Part shown: piece after piece, positions 47,213 through 59,130 of the stretch
Numbering within the stretch: the stretch's first letter is position 1
How the letters are laid out: each line of letters starts with the position of its first letter
Source: Caecitellus pseudoparvulus
Lineage: Eukaryota; Bigyra: Bicosoecida
Assembly: GCA_965644315.1 (NCBI GenBank)
Contig: CBFFRQ010000013.1
Location: forward strand, 1-64,000
Direction: 5' to 3'
Length of the DNA: 64,000 bases
Made by a program: the position numbers and the translations under genes
Notes under the pieces: generated by a model
What the model was told of the DNA's origin: nothing
Database searches by the model: none
What the model saw: the letters and a program-made list of their open reading frames with translations, nothing else

Positions 47213-47340
47213 GGCGGACGACAAGTGGACACAGCAAGAAAGAGGTGGAGGGACACGCACACCCACCAGACTGCTTGCAGCTGACGAGACCATGGGCGGC
47301 GGGTTGTGCGAGGGCACGTGCATTGCGATGCTGGTGCGCC

Positions 47341-50300
47341 TCACTGGTCCATGTACTGTGCCAGGCGGTCCCTGAACTCCACATCCCCAGCCCCTTCGTC
47401 GTCCACAAGGCGGCCATAGGAGGTGGCGCTGGTGTCGGCGGGGGCGGACGAGGTCCCGCTGTGCCCACTGTACCCATCGTCGCCGCCCATGACGGTGTAC
47501 TGGTTCTGGGCACGAGCAACGGTGCGGCGCCGCCACCAGACAAACGCGACGACCGCCACAACGGCCAGCAGGACAGACAGCACGATCACAGCTGTGATGC
47601 CGGGCGCCAGGGGCTGCTTTGGGGCCTTGCGAGAGGACGCCGCGCCGGAGTTGGCGCTGGCAGTGGATGGGTACAGCATGCGCTGCTCGGCGTGGTTTGT
47701 GGAGCTGTTGCCAGGGAAGGCGGCCGCCCAGCAGGCCACGTCGCATGTGACCATTACAGCAAACTCGTAGGCCGTGTTGGGAACCAAGCCCCCCACAACG
47801 ACAGACGTCTGGCCCTGCTCAGCTCGCGCCGTCACAGAGCCGCAGTGCCCCTCAGTGCTGCCCTCCGCGCAAGAGTCAAGCTGCGCGAACCAGCGCTCCA
47901 TGCCACAAGGCGTGGTGGGGATGCCCTCTTGCAGAGCGGCGCCGCTGAAGCCGCCCTGCCCCGCGAACACAGTGTACTCGGCCTGCTGCAGGACCAACTC
48001 CGCACCAGTGGAGGGTTGCACCAGCTTGGCTGGCTGCCACGACACCGACGCTGACGTGCCCTGCTCGTGATCCACAGTCACACCAGGCGAGTCAGGCTGC
48101 TCCAGGACGTAGGCAGTGCTGGTGAACACGTCCAGCTCGAACTCGTACACGGGCGCCGTTGCACCCAGCACCAGCCCGGCACCCTCCAGAGACCTGCGGC
48201 CGAGGTGGGTGTGCACGACGTCGCCGCGGGGCAGCTGCAGGGTCACCTGCTGGGGCTGCCCTGAGTTCTGCACGCCGACGTACAGAGACTGCGCAGTGGT
48301 GCCCTGGATGTTGACGACGGCGCTACCGCGCGTGGCGCTACTGCTCATGTTGCCCGCCGTGTGGTCAGTGGAGCTGGGGTTGAAGGCATCCTGGCAAGCG
48401 TCCTGGCCTGTCTTGCTGGGGTCGCAGACGTACACGCCAGAGTAGTCCACGCCGCAGGAGTCCAGGTGCATGATGACGTCAGTGGGCTCCTCGCCCCCCA
48501 GGAACATCTCGAACTTGGGGATGGTGCCGATGGGCGCAGAGCCTTGCATGACATTCACACGGCCGTTGATCTGCGAGTAGGGCACAGTCTCCACTGAGTC
48601 GCCATCCTGCACGGTGACGGTGATGTAGAAGCTCTGCTTGCACACCGCTGCGTGCACGCCGCCCGCGCACTCCGCCGACACGGCGAAGTAGTACTGGCAC
48701 TCGTCCCCATCCACGGGGACGCACGCGAGGGCATCTTGGGGGGTGATGAAGAAGTCCGTGCGGTCGCTGCCCACCTGGAACACGCCACCTGGCTCGTGGT
48801 GCCCTGCGCTGGGGTGCCGGTCATCCGCTGTGCACTGGGAGCGGAGGCAGGAGTTCATGAACACCAGCAGAGGCCACGTGTGCGCTCCCGAGGCCGTGTT
48901 GCGGGAGATGGTGACCTTCAGATCGTGCGTGCTGTCGCTGCCGCTGTTCTGGTCGGTGAAGACAAAGTACACTGGGCTCAACTTCCTGGCCTGCCCCTGA
49001 GCGGCCTGGCCTCCGTTCAAGGACGTCAAGCCATCCGAGTACAACGTGACTGAGAACTGCGTCGTGGTCGTGGCGAAGATGCCAATGTAGAACAACCCTG
49101 GCCTCCAATCCAGCGCCGGCACGCAGCCCGTGCGGTTCACGTTGGGGCCGTCACAAGGCGAGGCGGCGCTGATGGTGAGCACGTCGGGCGCGCCGTCCCC
49201 CTCGTTGGAGGTGTACCACCGTGCACCGTAGCAAGTGCGCAGCTTCGCACCTAGTGTGTCGGACACCGTCGCGACATCACTAGGCATGAAGTCCTGCAGC
49301 AGGGGCGTCTTGCCTGCCCAAGGAGCCAGCGCACGAGCCCGAGACCCGGCCTGGACACAGTAGGGGTTGGTGTTGCGGGAGGAGATGAGAATGTCGGGGT
49401 CGCCAGACAGGGGCGTCACCGTGGCGATGAGGTCCACACTGGTGTCGTCGATGTACGCCATGAAGTGCTTCGTGTCCCCAGCGGCGACGGACACCCGGGC
49501 GCTGGGCGTACCCACGCGGAGGATTGTGGGCACCTCAGACGTGGACACCAGCACGTTGAAGGCGACAGTGGAGAGCCACCCGTACACGCCAATGGTGAAG
49601 GTGGTCTGCCCTGCGGTGTGCTTGGGGTCGCCAGCTGGGATGACGATGGTGTACTGGTCTTGGCTTGTGCCATCATCGGAGCTCCAGACATTGTTCTCCA
49701 GCGTGGGCAGGGGCGCGCCTGCGTTGCCCGGCCGGTACAAGTCCGTCACCACCACGCGGGCGTTGCCACTGCCGGTGGGGGTGGCGGAAATGGTCAGGTC
49801 CTTCCACGTACAAGACACGCCGCAGCTGTATGTGTAGTAAGTGTACTCGCCTGCAGACACTCCTCCCAGCTGGGGGGAGCCGGCAGTCAGGGAGACGATG
49901 GTGGTGGACACGTGAGCCACAATGGTGGCTGTCACTTTCACTGTCGTGCTGGGGTTGTACAGCCCGAACAGGTAGTCCACGCCCGACCTGAACGCGGGGT
50001 CCGACCGCTTGATGGTGTTGGCCACGCCAGCTCCTGCAGCGTTGCCTTGCCAGATGTAGTTGCTTGGCCCAGGCACGGTGCTGCTGGTGACGTTGTCAGG
50101 CAGCGTAATGTAGAAGTTCACGTCCCCTGACAGACTGCTGATGGCGTACTGCAGGTCTGCAGCAGCCGTGTACATAGGGAAGCGGAAGAAAGCCGAGCTG
50201 CCGGCGTCCAGCGTCACCTGGCTCTGCTTCCCGTCTTGCAGCGTCTCATCCTTGGAAGCCGTGGCAAAGACAATGTCGAAGTCTGCCCCCGTCTGCCAGC

Positions 50301-53300
50301 CGTACACGGCAATGTGCACGGTGGTCTTGGCCTCGTAGAACTCCGTGCCGGGGGAGAAGGACACCGTCTCACGCCCGAAGCCAATGGAGCGCCGGTCAAA
50401 GTTCTGCGAGCTGGGCAACTCGTCGCGGGTGGTGATGACGTACAGGTCAGGGTCGCCCGATCGAGGCGTGACGGTCACAGAGTACCCCTGCAGGGCGTCT
50501 GCTGGGAAGTCCACGAGGGCCTTGAAGTAAGCGTACTCGCCCTCCGCAACGTTGCCCTGCTGGGGAGTGCCGTCCACCAGCAACACTTCGCCTTCGGCGC
50601 CCACCTGGGCCACGATGGAGTACTGCGCAGCCCTGAAGCCGTACACTGACGTGTAGATGGTGCAGCCTTGCAGGCCTAGCGTGTCGGCCTGCTCAAAGCA
50701 GGGCTGCAGCGTGGTGGGGGACAGGTGCACCGTGTCATTGAAGAAGGAGATGGAGAAGAAGTCAAAGCCATTCTGGGGGTTGGGCATGGACACATCTGCG
50801 TTGATGGACACGTACATGTCCGAGTCCCCAGAGAACGCCGTCACTTGCATGGACACGCTGTCGGAGCGGGAGGTCAGAGTGTATGAGTAGTACCGGTAGT
50901 TCCCTTCGGCGACGCTGCCGAAGGACGGAACGTTGGCCGCCAGCGCAGTGATGCTATCAGACGTGGAGACGGTGATGGTGAAGGATGAACCGTCCGGCCC
51001 GTTCGTGGGCGGGCTCAAGATGGCCACCACAAACGTGTCTGCACCCGGCCACTTGCCGTTCACTTGAGAGATGGTGACAGTCCCTCCAGAGGAAGCTGCC
51101 GTAGACCAGTCCGCATTCACAACAGTGTACGCCCTGCATGCAGGGTCGGAGCACCGGATGGAGGGTTTGATCACGCCGCCATTGCGGACATCAATGTCGT
51201 TGCCGACGTAGCCAGCGGCAGACCCGCGCGTCGCGGCGACGGTGATGGAGAAGTTGGCGACATCAGGACCGGGAGTGAAGGAGTAGTAGGCAAACTTGCC
51301 CCTGTCAGCGATGCCGGAAACAGGCACGCCGGGCGACAGCACGGGTGTGCCGGTGGACGCAGAGATGGTGAAGGTGCTGGGGGAGCCCCCGAACGCGTAC
51401 ACGCCGATGTAGTACTTGCAGGGCAAGGTGCACGTTTTGGCGGCAGGGTAGTCCTTGTCGATGAAGATGGACTCGTACCCAAGTCCGTTGGACCTCCATG
51501 TGTACTGGCCAGCGCTGGGGCCTGGGCGCGTGTTGTTGGATGCGGTGTTCGTGACGTACATGTCGGCGTCCCCTGACAGCGGGTTCAGCGCGAAGGAAAT
51601 GTCGTCAGGGTTGTCCACGCTAAACACGAAGAACTCTGGGGACCCTGGCAGCACGTTGTCCCGCACTGGGATGCCTTCCTCCAGGTGTGTCAAGCTGCCG
51701 TGCTTGGCAGCGACGATGGAATACTCAGACTGAGTGTAGCCGTACACCATAATCTGCAGCAGGCAGGTGCCCTGCCCCAAGTGCATGCAGGACTGCTTGT
51801 AGAAAGTGTCGTTGCCGCGAATGGTGATGGTGTCCGTCCCAGAGAAAAGTGACAAGTACTGGTAGCTGGTCCTGTCCAGAGTGTCGTTGCCGAGGCGAGC
51901 GTACAGGTCGGAGTCGCCGAAGCGAGGAGTGACAGACACCTCGTACTCCAAGGAAGGGTTCAGAGCCGGGATGTAGGCAATGTAGTAGTTCCTGGCGCTC
52001 TTGTCCACCGTGTCGATCTGCGGGCGCCCGTCAGAGAGTAGAGTGGGGGACGTGCCGTGTGTGCGCGCCAGAATGGAGAAGGAGGCGCTGGTTGCAAAAG
52101 CAGTCACGCCGATGTAGTAGGTGCAGGGCGGGGAGCAGGCCCCCTGGTCTGTCGGGTAGATCTCGATGATGCCACCAGACAAGCTCGTCTCCGCAAAGTC
52201 CCTGTTCCCGGGGGACGGAGGCACGGTTCCGTTGGAGTTCACATACATGTCGGGGTCGCCGGCCAGCGCGGTGAGGGCAATGACAACAGCCGCATCGTCG
52301 TTGGCCACGTCGAATGAAAAATACGCGTACCCGTCAGACCCGACGTTGCCACGCTGAGGGATGTTCTCCACGAGCGACGTGTACCTGCTGGAAGACGCCG
52401 TCAAGTAGAAGTATGACGTTGTGAAGCCTTGCACACCCACGCGCACAACACAGTTCTCTTGCCCAGCGCACTTGTCAAACTGGTCGTCGCTCCAAGACAT
52501 GCGCACTTCGTCATTGCCCGTGGTGGAAATGCTGGCGTAGTCGTGGTCTCTCGCGTTTGGGGCCGGGCTGTCCTGCCCGATGTTGATGTACAGGTCAGGG
52601 TCGCCGGTCACTGGGTTCAGCGTCACCAGCATCTCATTCGTGGAGCGGCGCACCACCCACACAGCCTGTGCAGTGGTGTGCGGGGACACGTACCCGAACA
52701 CAGTCTGTCCATCCACAAGCACGAATGTCTCGTTGCCCTCCGTGACGGTAATAGCGAAGGAAGCGTTGGATGCGGCACCTGTCACGCCGATGTAGTACGT
52801 GCAAGGGCCGGGGCAGGCATCTGGGTCGTTGTGGTCGATTTCGATGATGTCCAAGTCGTCCCACGTGGAGGATCGGATGTACGAGGAGGCGTTGGTGAGA
52901 ACCGGGCGGGTCTGTCCAAGGTCCCCACGGCCCACCAGCATGTCTGGGTCGCCTGAGAAGGAGGTGAGCGCGAAGCGCAGATTGGCATTGGCCACATGGC
53001 TCGTGAATCGGAAGTAGTCATACAGCCCGGCGGACACGTGGTCGTACGTCGCTTGCCCTGCCGTCAGCTCCACTGGCGAGTCCTCAGTGCTGGCCACCAA
53101 GTCGAACGTCGTGTTTTGGAAGCCAGCTACGAGGACACGCACGGGGCAGGCCACGCCTCCAGCACAGTGCGCCCGGTACGCAGCATCACTCTTGTGGATG
53201 TAGATGTAATCACGGGATGTTGGGGAAATGGAGACGTACTGGAAGTGCGTCAGGGTCGGGTTGGTGCCATCCAGGGTCACGTACAGGTCGGCATCGCCAA

Positions 53301-56300
53301 TCAGGGATGTAAGGGACACTTCGATGTGTTCGTACTTGTCGTTGACAAGCTGCATGGCGAACAGCTGCGTCTCGCCCCGCTCCACCTGCCCTCGAACACG
53401 CTGCCCGGGCTGCAGCACTGTCGCAGTTCCGTCAGCCGTGCGCACTAGGATGTTGAACGTCGCTGCGTCTGTGCCCTGGTGGGGAGTCACGCCAATGGTG
53501 TACGTGCACGTGCTTGTGTCATCCTTGGGGCAGGCCTTCGCCTGCTGGGGAAAGGGCTGCACTGTGATGACATCAAAGCCATCCGAGCTGGCTTCAAAGT
53601 CGCTGTTTCCGACGGTGGGCAGGGTGCTGCCCGCGTTCAGCACGATGTCTGGGTCGCCTGAGCCTGTGGGAGTCACGGACACGGTGACAGCCTCGCGCTT
53701 CACTACGGGGAACGTGAAATACAAGTACTTGCCCGGCTGCACAGTCGCTGTGACCGACACGCCCTCAGTCAGTTGCTGAATGGCCGGCCCGATGCCGCCT
53801 TGGGACGAGGCAACCAAGCTGTACGTCGAGTCAAAGTCAGCACTGCCATACACGCCCACGCCGATGGGGCACGGGATGGCGGGGAAGTTGGGGCAGGCGG
53901 CCTTGAAGCGGGGGTCTGATGCGGGGACCGTCAGCGCATCGTCACCAAAGGCATTGAGACCGGCAAAGTCATAGTGCCCGGCGCCTGGCCCTGCCCGGCC
54001 CCTCGTCGTGTTCACCAGCACGTACAGGTCGGCGTCCCCCGCCGTGGTGGTGAGGGTCACGTCCAGGCTGGAGCGACTGCCGCCGAGGGTGAAGATGTAG
54101 TTGTCCACGGACTTGAAGGGGACAGCTCCCGACACCGGCACACCGTCCCGCAGCACAGCGGGGTCATCTTCATGCAGCCGCCCGACGATGGAGTACGAAG
54201 CGGACGTGTAGCCGTAGACGCCAATGGTGTAGACGCAAGGGACGCCCAAGCGAGGCTGGCACCGCTTGGTGTCACCAGTCTCGATGACGACGGCGTCATT
54301 GCCGAACCCAAAGCTGCCCCAGGTGAACGAGGTCATGTTGGGGGCGTGGTTGCAGGTTGCGGCATTGTACACGCCGTTGATGTAGCCGCAGGCTGAGACC
54401 ATGAGGTCCACGTCACCGACTTGCGGGGAAGTGGAGATGACGACATCCACTCCAGGCTCCTGCACGACGTAGGCAAAGTAGTGGTAAGCGTGCTCGGAAA
54501 TAATGTCCTGTGCCGGCACACTGGTGCGCAGCACCGTGGGGAGCAAGCCTGTAGCGGCTGAAATGGAGAACAGCCCGCCGCTGACAGCCCGCACGCCCAC
54601 CACGTACACACAGGAGTCGCATGCGAAGTCGGGGTGCACTTGCACAACCTCGGCGGTGGCAGTGTGCTGGGAAGTGAAGTTGAAAACGTGCTCCGTAGGC
54701 AGGTAATTCACACAGTCTCCCGAGGCGAGGTTGCTGGGGCAAGTACGGACGTACAGGAGCATCTCAGACTCAGACTCGAGAGGTGAGAGGGTGAAACGGA
54801 CGCTCTGCTTATCATCCGCGTCGGGGGAGGCTGTGAAGCCGTAGTACTGCCAATCCCCATCTGCCACATCGCCAGTTTGAGGGGTGCCTTGCAGGAGCGC
54901 ATTGATGGTAGTGTCGCTGGTGCTCTGCAGCGATGCCGAGATGGAAAAGGTCGTGTTTCCAAAGCCAAGCACGCCAATGTGCCACTGCCCTGCTGCGAGA
55001 TCGTCGCCGGTCAGGACGACCTCTCCGTCGCCAAGGGACAGGCTGTTCCACACGTCCGTGGGGTGCATGGCATACGTGGTGGCGGTCGGGTTCGAGTACT
55101 TGCGGGACACGTACAAGTCAGGGTCTCCAGTCAGCTTGCTGACTGAGATGACCAAGCGGTGCTGCGTGCCAAGGTTCGGCATGAGCGGCACGCCGTACCG
55201 GAAGAACGAGTACTCGCCGCCTTCCACGTGCCCCACCACCGGGGAGTTGTCCTGCAGCTGCTGCTCCACCGCGTCTGTCGTCACCTGCAGTGCAAACTCA
55301 GCTCGTGTGTAGCCGTACACTGCGATGTGCACCACACATGGGCCGGCAGCAGGGCAGTAGCAGCGGGCGGGGTCGCCAGTCACGGGGCAGCTGGAGCCAT
55401 CCGGCATGATGCGAATGGACTCGCTGGAGCCAGAGCCAGTCCCACGGTAGTCCCAATCAGAGGTGCTGGGGTCGTTGTTGCCGAACCGCATGTAAATGTC
55501 GGCGTCGCCCAGGCTCGTCGTCAGCGACAGCTCGATGATGGGGCTGCTGCCCGGCACGCCAGGCACGGTGAACTGGAAGTACGAGTAGTGGTGCAGCGCC
55601 ACCGACCCAGACTGAATCTGGCCATCCAACAAGTCCACATACTTGTGCTCTGTCGTCGTCGCCACGAGGGTGAAGTTCGCGTCGTAGTTGTTGTAGCCCG
55701 TCACACCCGCGATGAAAGCGCCGCCGCAGTACCCTGCGGCGTTTGCAGGAATGTGCACAGTGTCCACGCCGATGCTCACACTCCCCCAAGTATGGTGTCC
55801 GTTGGCTGAAGAGGGTGTGCCAGCGTCGTTGCCGGTAAGGTCCTGGTCAGCCTTGCATGCCACGAAGACGTCAGGGTCGCCGACAGAGATGGGCGTGACG
55901 TCGAAGTACACGTCTTGGGCCGGAGAGGGCGCCGGGAGCTCGAAGTACACATACTTGGTGGGGCTCACCACTCCCTCCACTGTTTGACCAGGTGTCAGAA
56001 TGGTGGCGGTGGCATCTTGAAAGTCAGCCGCCTGCTCGCACTGGTGCAGGCTGACTGCGCCAGGGCTCGCGCTGGCTCCGAAGACTGTCACGCCCTCGCT
56101 GCATGACGCCTGTGACGAGGAGGGGACCGAGGTGTGGTTGCAGCGCAGTTCGTACATGTCACAGGAGGGCTGTGCTAGCTCGCCACGCACCGTGTGCAGC
56201 GTCTTGGAGAACGATTCCGGGGGCGCAGAGCTGGGAGTGGCGTGGCGAGCGAAGAGTGCGGAATTGTGGGCAGCTCGCAGAATGCCGTCCTACACACCTG

Positions 56301-56631
56301 TCCGAGCCCAAGCGGAACAAGCAGGGCGCAGAAGAGATGAGAGGCAGTGAAGCCCGCAGCTCCGTGCAACTGGGGGCCTCGGCACTTGTCTGTGTGGGGC
56401 GGCGCACTCACGGGGTGCACGCAGGCAGTGCACTTCGGCAAAGGCTACCAACAGCGCCAGCCGCACCTGAAAAGCCAAGCGGCCGCCTGCAGGGAGCTGC
56501 ACAGGTGGCCCCTCAACCTCGAGATGGCAGACGTGGCCGCCGGTCACTTCACACGACGGCCGTGCCACAGCGCTGCGCAGAAGGGAAGCAACGCCAATGG
56601 CTGCGAGGCTGGCCAACGCCAGGCTTCGCAT
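47341..56631 (-). CDS. Giant PPC-repeat cell-surface protein, single-pass
   Basis: One uninterrupted frame of about 2,949 codons (47341-56190). It has roughly 20 tandem jelly-roll units of ~130 residues, each with YxYFxF near its start, the hallmark GDPDLYV / GDADMYV, and C-x-YYIGVYGY-x-x-A-x-FSI near its end. This is the PPC (bacterial pre-peptidase C-terminal) pattern. Near the C-terminus an FN3-like strand (VPNTAYEFAVMVTC) precedes a transmembrane segment (GITAVIVLSVLLAVVAVVAFVWW) and a ~70-residue acidic tail. An ATG at 56631 begins a clear signal peptide (MRSLALASLAAIGVASLL) followed by Cys-containing sequence. It must join the main frame through one or more introns within about 56170-56480 that I could not fix. 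Adhesion or prey/matrix binding is likely. Confidence 0.85.
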
Positions 56632-57771
56632 GTTGCTGCTCTTGGGCGGAGAAATCCGTTCCAGAGGCTATCGAAACGAGGGTGACTCCAAAATCAACCA
56701 AAGCTGTGCTGGGTTGCATCGAGATCCTTTGGCGCATCCACTCGCAGTTCTGCAGGTGAGGGTGCAGACGGTGAAAAATGGGGCAAATCGACGAGTGTGC
56801 TGCGCGCCGCGCCAAGCACACTGACTGCGGCAGCAAACCAGAAAGCGACAAAAAAACCTCGCCAGTTGCGCCCACAATTAATCACGCTGGCACTTTTGTC
56901 ACTAAGAGCTGTTCTTAGTGCTCGTTCAGAGCGGCCTGCCTTTTCGCCCGCGCTGCGTTGGGGCTGCCAAGCTGGGCCGCCGCAGTATGCAGGCAACTTG
57001 GACTGAGAATGCCACTGGGCCTCAGCAGCCGAGAAAAGATGCTGACTTGCAGCTTACTATGCAAGAGCTTCATCACCTGCCACCTGCGACTGATATACAT
57101 GGCTTCCAAAGCACCAACCAGCGCCAGTCGTGGAAACGGCAAGCACACTCAGCAACGCGCCACACCCCGCCCCACGCTGACTGGTTGCCGAAACAATGGA
57201 ATCGTGCATCTTCCAGCTCTTCAAGCGCTCAATTCAGTGGCAATGACCGCCGTGGAAGCTTTGCTGAAGTGGTGCGTGCAGCGCGGAAATTGCTTTGGTC
57301 GTTTGACTCGGTGCGGACCTGCCCAACTTCTGGCAGCAGCCGGCTGGCTGCAGGAGCAATCTGTTGATCGGAGGGCATGATTCAGGCTCAATCATGCATT
57401 TGCCCTCGCCAGTATGCACGCTCTCGAGCGTTCGGCTCAACCTGGTTGGCTGACACGAAAAACTGTACCCTGGCTTCGCAGACGGCAAACACCACAGTAC
57501 CCGCCGGGCGCCCATCTAAACCACTGCACTCTAGAGCCAACATTGTGAGGCAGCTGAGAGCATCCATGAGTGAGGCGACTGTTGCGTGTCATGAGCCAGG
57601 CACGTCCCTTCACCGCAGGCAAGAAACAAACCCTTCCTAAACGCTGGGCCGACACCGCCGTGGGCGACGTACGGCCATGGCGGGGTGTCAGCCAGTGTCA
57701 CTCAAGCTTCGGATTCAACTTGTAGCTCAGAGTGAGTTGCGCAGACCGATGTGGGGGCAAGCAATGCGCCC
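56632..57771. other. Long intergenic stretch, no firm gene
   Basis: About 1.1 kb, less GC-rich than its flanks. A frame ending near 57380 (SVAMTAVEALLKWCVQRGN, LLAAAGWLQEQ) reads like possible protein, but I found no start, splice partner or family. The rest should be promoter sequence for the divergent PPC and 57772 genes. Confidence 0.4.
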
Positions 57772-59019
57772 ATGTCGCTTGCACACACCTCCCTCCACGC
57801 CTCGTGCAGGACTGGCGCCAGCTCAAGAAGTGAGTTGCTGAGGACCAGAAGACGTGCAACTGGGAAGCCAGAAGCAGATCCAGCCCTGCATGAAGGAGTG
57901 AAACCCTCCCGCGCGCGTGTTTGCAAGCCCCTTAAGCTGCCCTTGGCAGATGATCGAGCGCGCGACAAGCAAGGCGAAAGTGCCGCGCACAAGCGGCTAA
58001 AGACCCGCACAAGCCTCCTGAGGCAACGAAAGAAGAGCCTCAAAGCAGCGTCTGCACCTTTTGCCCCTGCAGTAGCCCAGGGTGTGCACGGAAACATGGC
58101 ACCCAAAATGGAGCACATTGCAGGGGACGGTAGCAAACCGTGGTACGCCCGAGGTCGCCCTCAGCAGCCTGCTCGGGGCATGCGCCTTGATGAGACGGGG
58201 CGGCCAATCATCAAGTCAGGGCTTCTGCCACAAGTTTCCGCGCCGGGAGTGGGCCCTGCTGCTTCGGCCCGCACGTCCAGCTTGGTAAAGCTCCGACACG
58301 AGCGCATGCAGCAGCACTTCCTGCCCCAGAATCCAACCAAGGTGAGTCATGTTGACATGACCAAAGCGGGAGAACGGACGCTGAAGCTGCCGTACACTAC
58401 GAACTACCGATGGAGCTCTGCAGTGCTGGATCACGAGAAGCTGACCGCGAAGTCAAGAGACTTTGGCACAGAGGGCACCTCGCCCCAGCCAGTTGACCAG
58501 AAAGAGTATGCTCCATTGTACTCTAGCTTCTCTGCAGATGGCATCTTCCGTGACACACTGGCACAAGGAGCAGCCTTTCTGTCCAGCACGTTGCACGCAG
58601 CATCGTCGGCTGGTCAGTCAAAGCCTCGCGTGAAGCGTACCGGGCCAGTGCACGGCATGTACACACTACTCGCGTCTGAGATGACGCCCGGCTCGGAAGC
58701 GACACATAGTTCCGGTCCTGACGTACAGCAGCAAGATCCTCGTCAAGCAGGGATGCTGGCTCTGACTCCCGAGACCCTGCAGCTGGTGGAGAGGCGTGCA
58801 TCTCGCGATCACTTTCTGGCCCAAGCAGAAGCCACAGCATCGCAGCGGCGCCAAGGCAGTCCCCAATCCCAGAACGGCACTGAAACAATGGATGCGCCGC
58901 CGGTGCAGGTGCAACAGTCAGTCTCCCCCGCTCGAGTGGAGGCACCCTCGCCGCGGGCCCCGAGCACGGGATCTAGAGTGAGGAGCGGGCCTTTCGGCAC
59001 CCGCCTACAGGCGCAATAG
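57772..59019 (+). CDS. Unrecognised basic, low-complexity protein
   Basis: About 415 residues from the first in-frame ATG (MSLAHTSLHASCR); a later start at 58096 (MAPKMEHIAGDG) is possible. The frame is intact. It is Ser/Ala/Arg/Lys-rich with no membrane segment or signal peptide. The more ordered part (residues ~110-230) includes WYARGRPQQPARGMRLDETG, LVKLRHERMQQHFLPQNPTK and LPYTTNYRWSSAVLDHEKL, which may be a short conserved motif region of a cytoskeletal or ciliary protein. I cannot assign a family. It is 110 bp upstream of another unrecognised, similarly basic gene on the same strand. Confidence 0.55.
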   Translation: MSLAHTSLHASCRTGASSRSELLRTRRRATGKPEADPALHEGVKPSRARVCKPLKLPLADDRARDKQGESAAHKRLKTRTSLLRQRKKSLKAASAPFAPAVAQGVHGNMAPKMEHIAGDGSKPWYARGRPQQPARGMRLDETGRPIIKSGLLPQVSAPGVGPAASARTSSLVKLRHERMQQHFLPQNPTKVSHVDMTKAGERTLKLPYTTNYRWSSAVLDHEKLTAKSRDFGTEGTSPQPVDQKEYAPLYSSFSADGIFRDTLAQGAAFLSSTLHAASSAGQSKPRVKRTGPVHGMYTLLASEMTPGSEATHSSGPDVQQQDPRQAGMLALTPETLQLVERRASRDHFLAQAEATASQRRQGSPQSQNGTETMDAPPVQVQQSVSPARVEAPSPRAPSTGSRVRSGPFGTRLQAQ

Positions 59020-59130
59020 TTCAGCTCTGTGAAAACACCACGCTACCCAGGTATCCAATGTACGCTGCCACTCCACCAGCTTGAGAATTGCACCCCCTTG
59101 CACTCGCCCGGCAATCCAAGCCAGGCAGGC

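Noticed and set aside
56918-57380. Possible small gene in the 56632-57771 gap
   Set aside because: One frame looks mildly protein-like at its end, but there is no plausible start, splice pair or family match.
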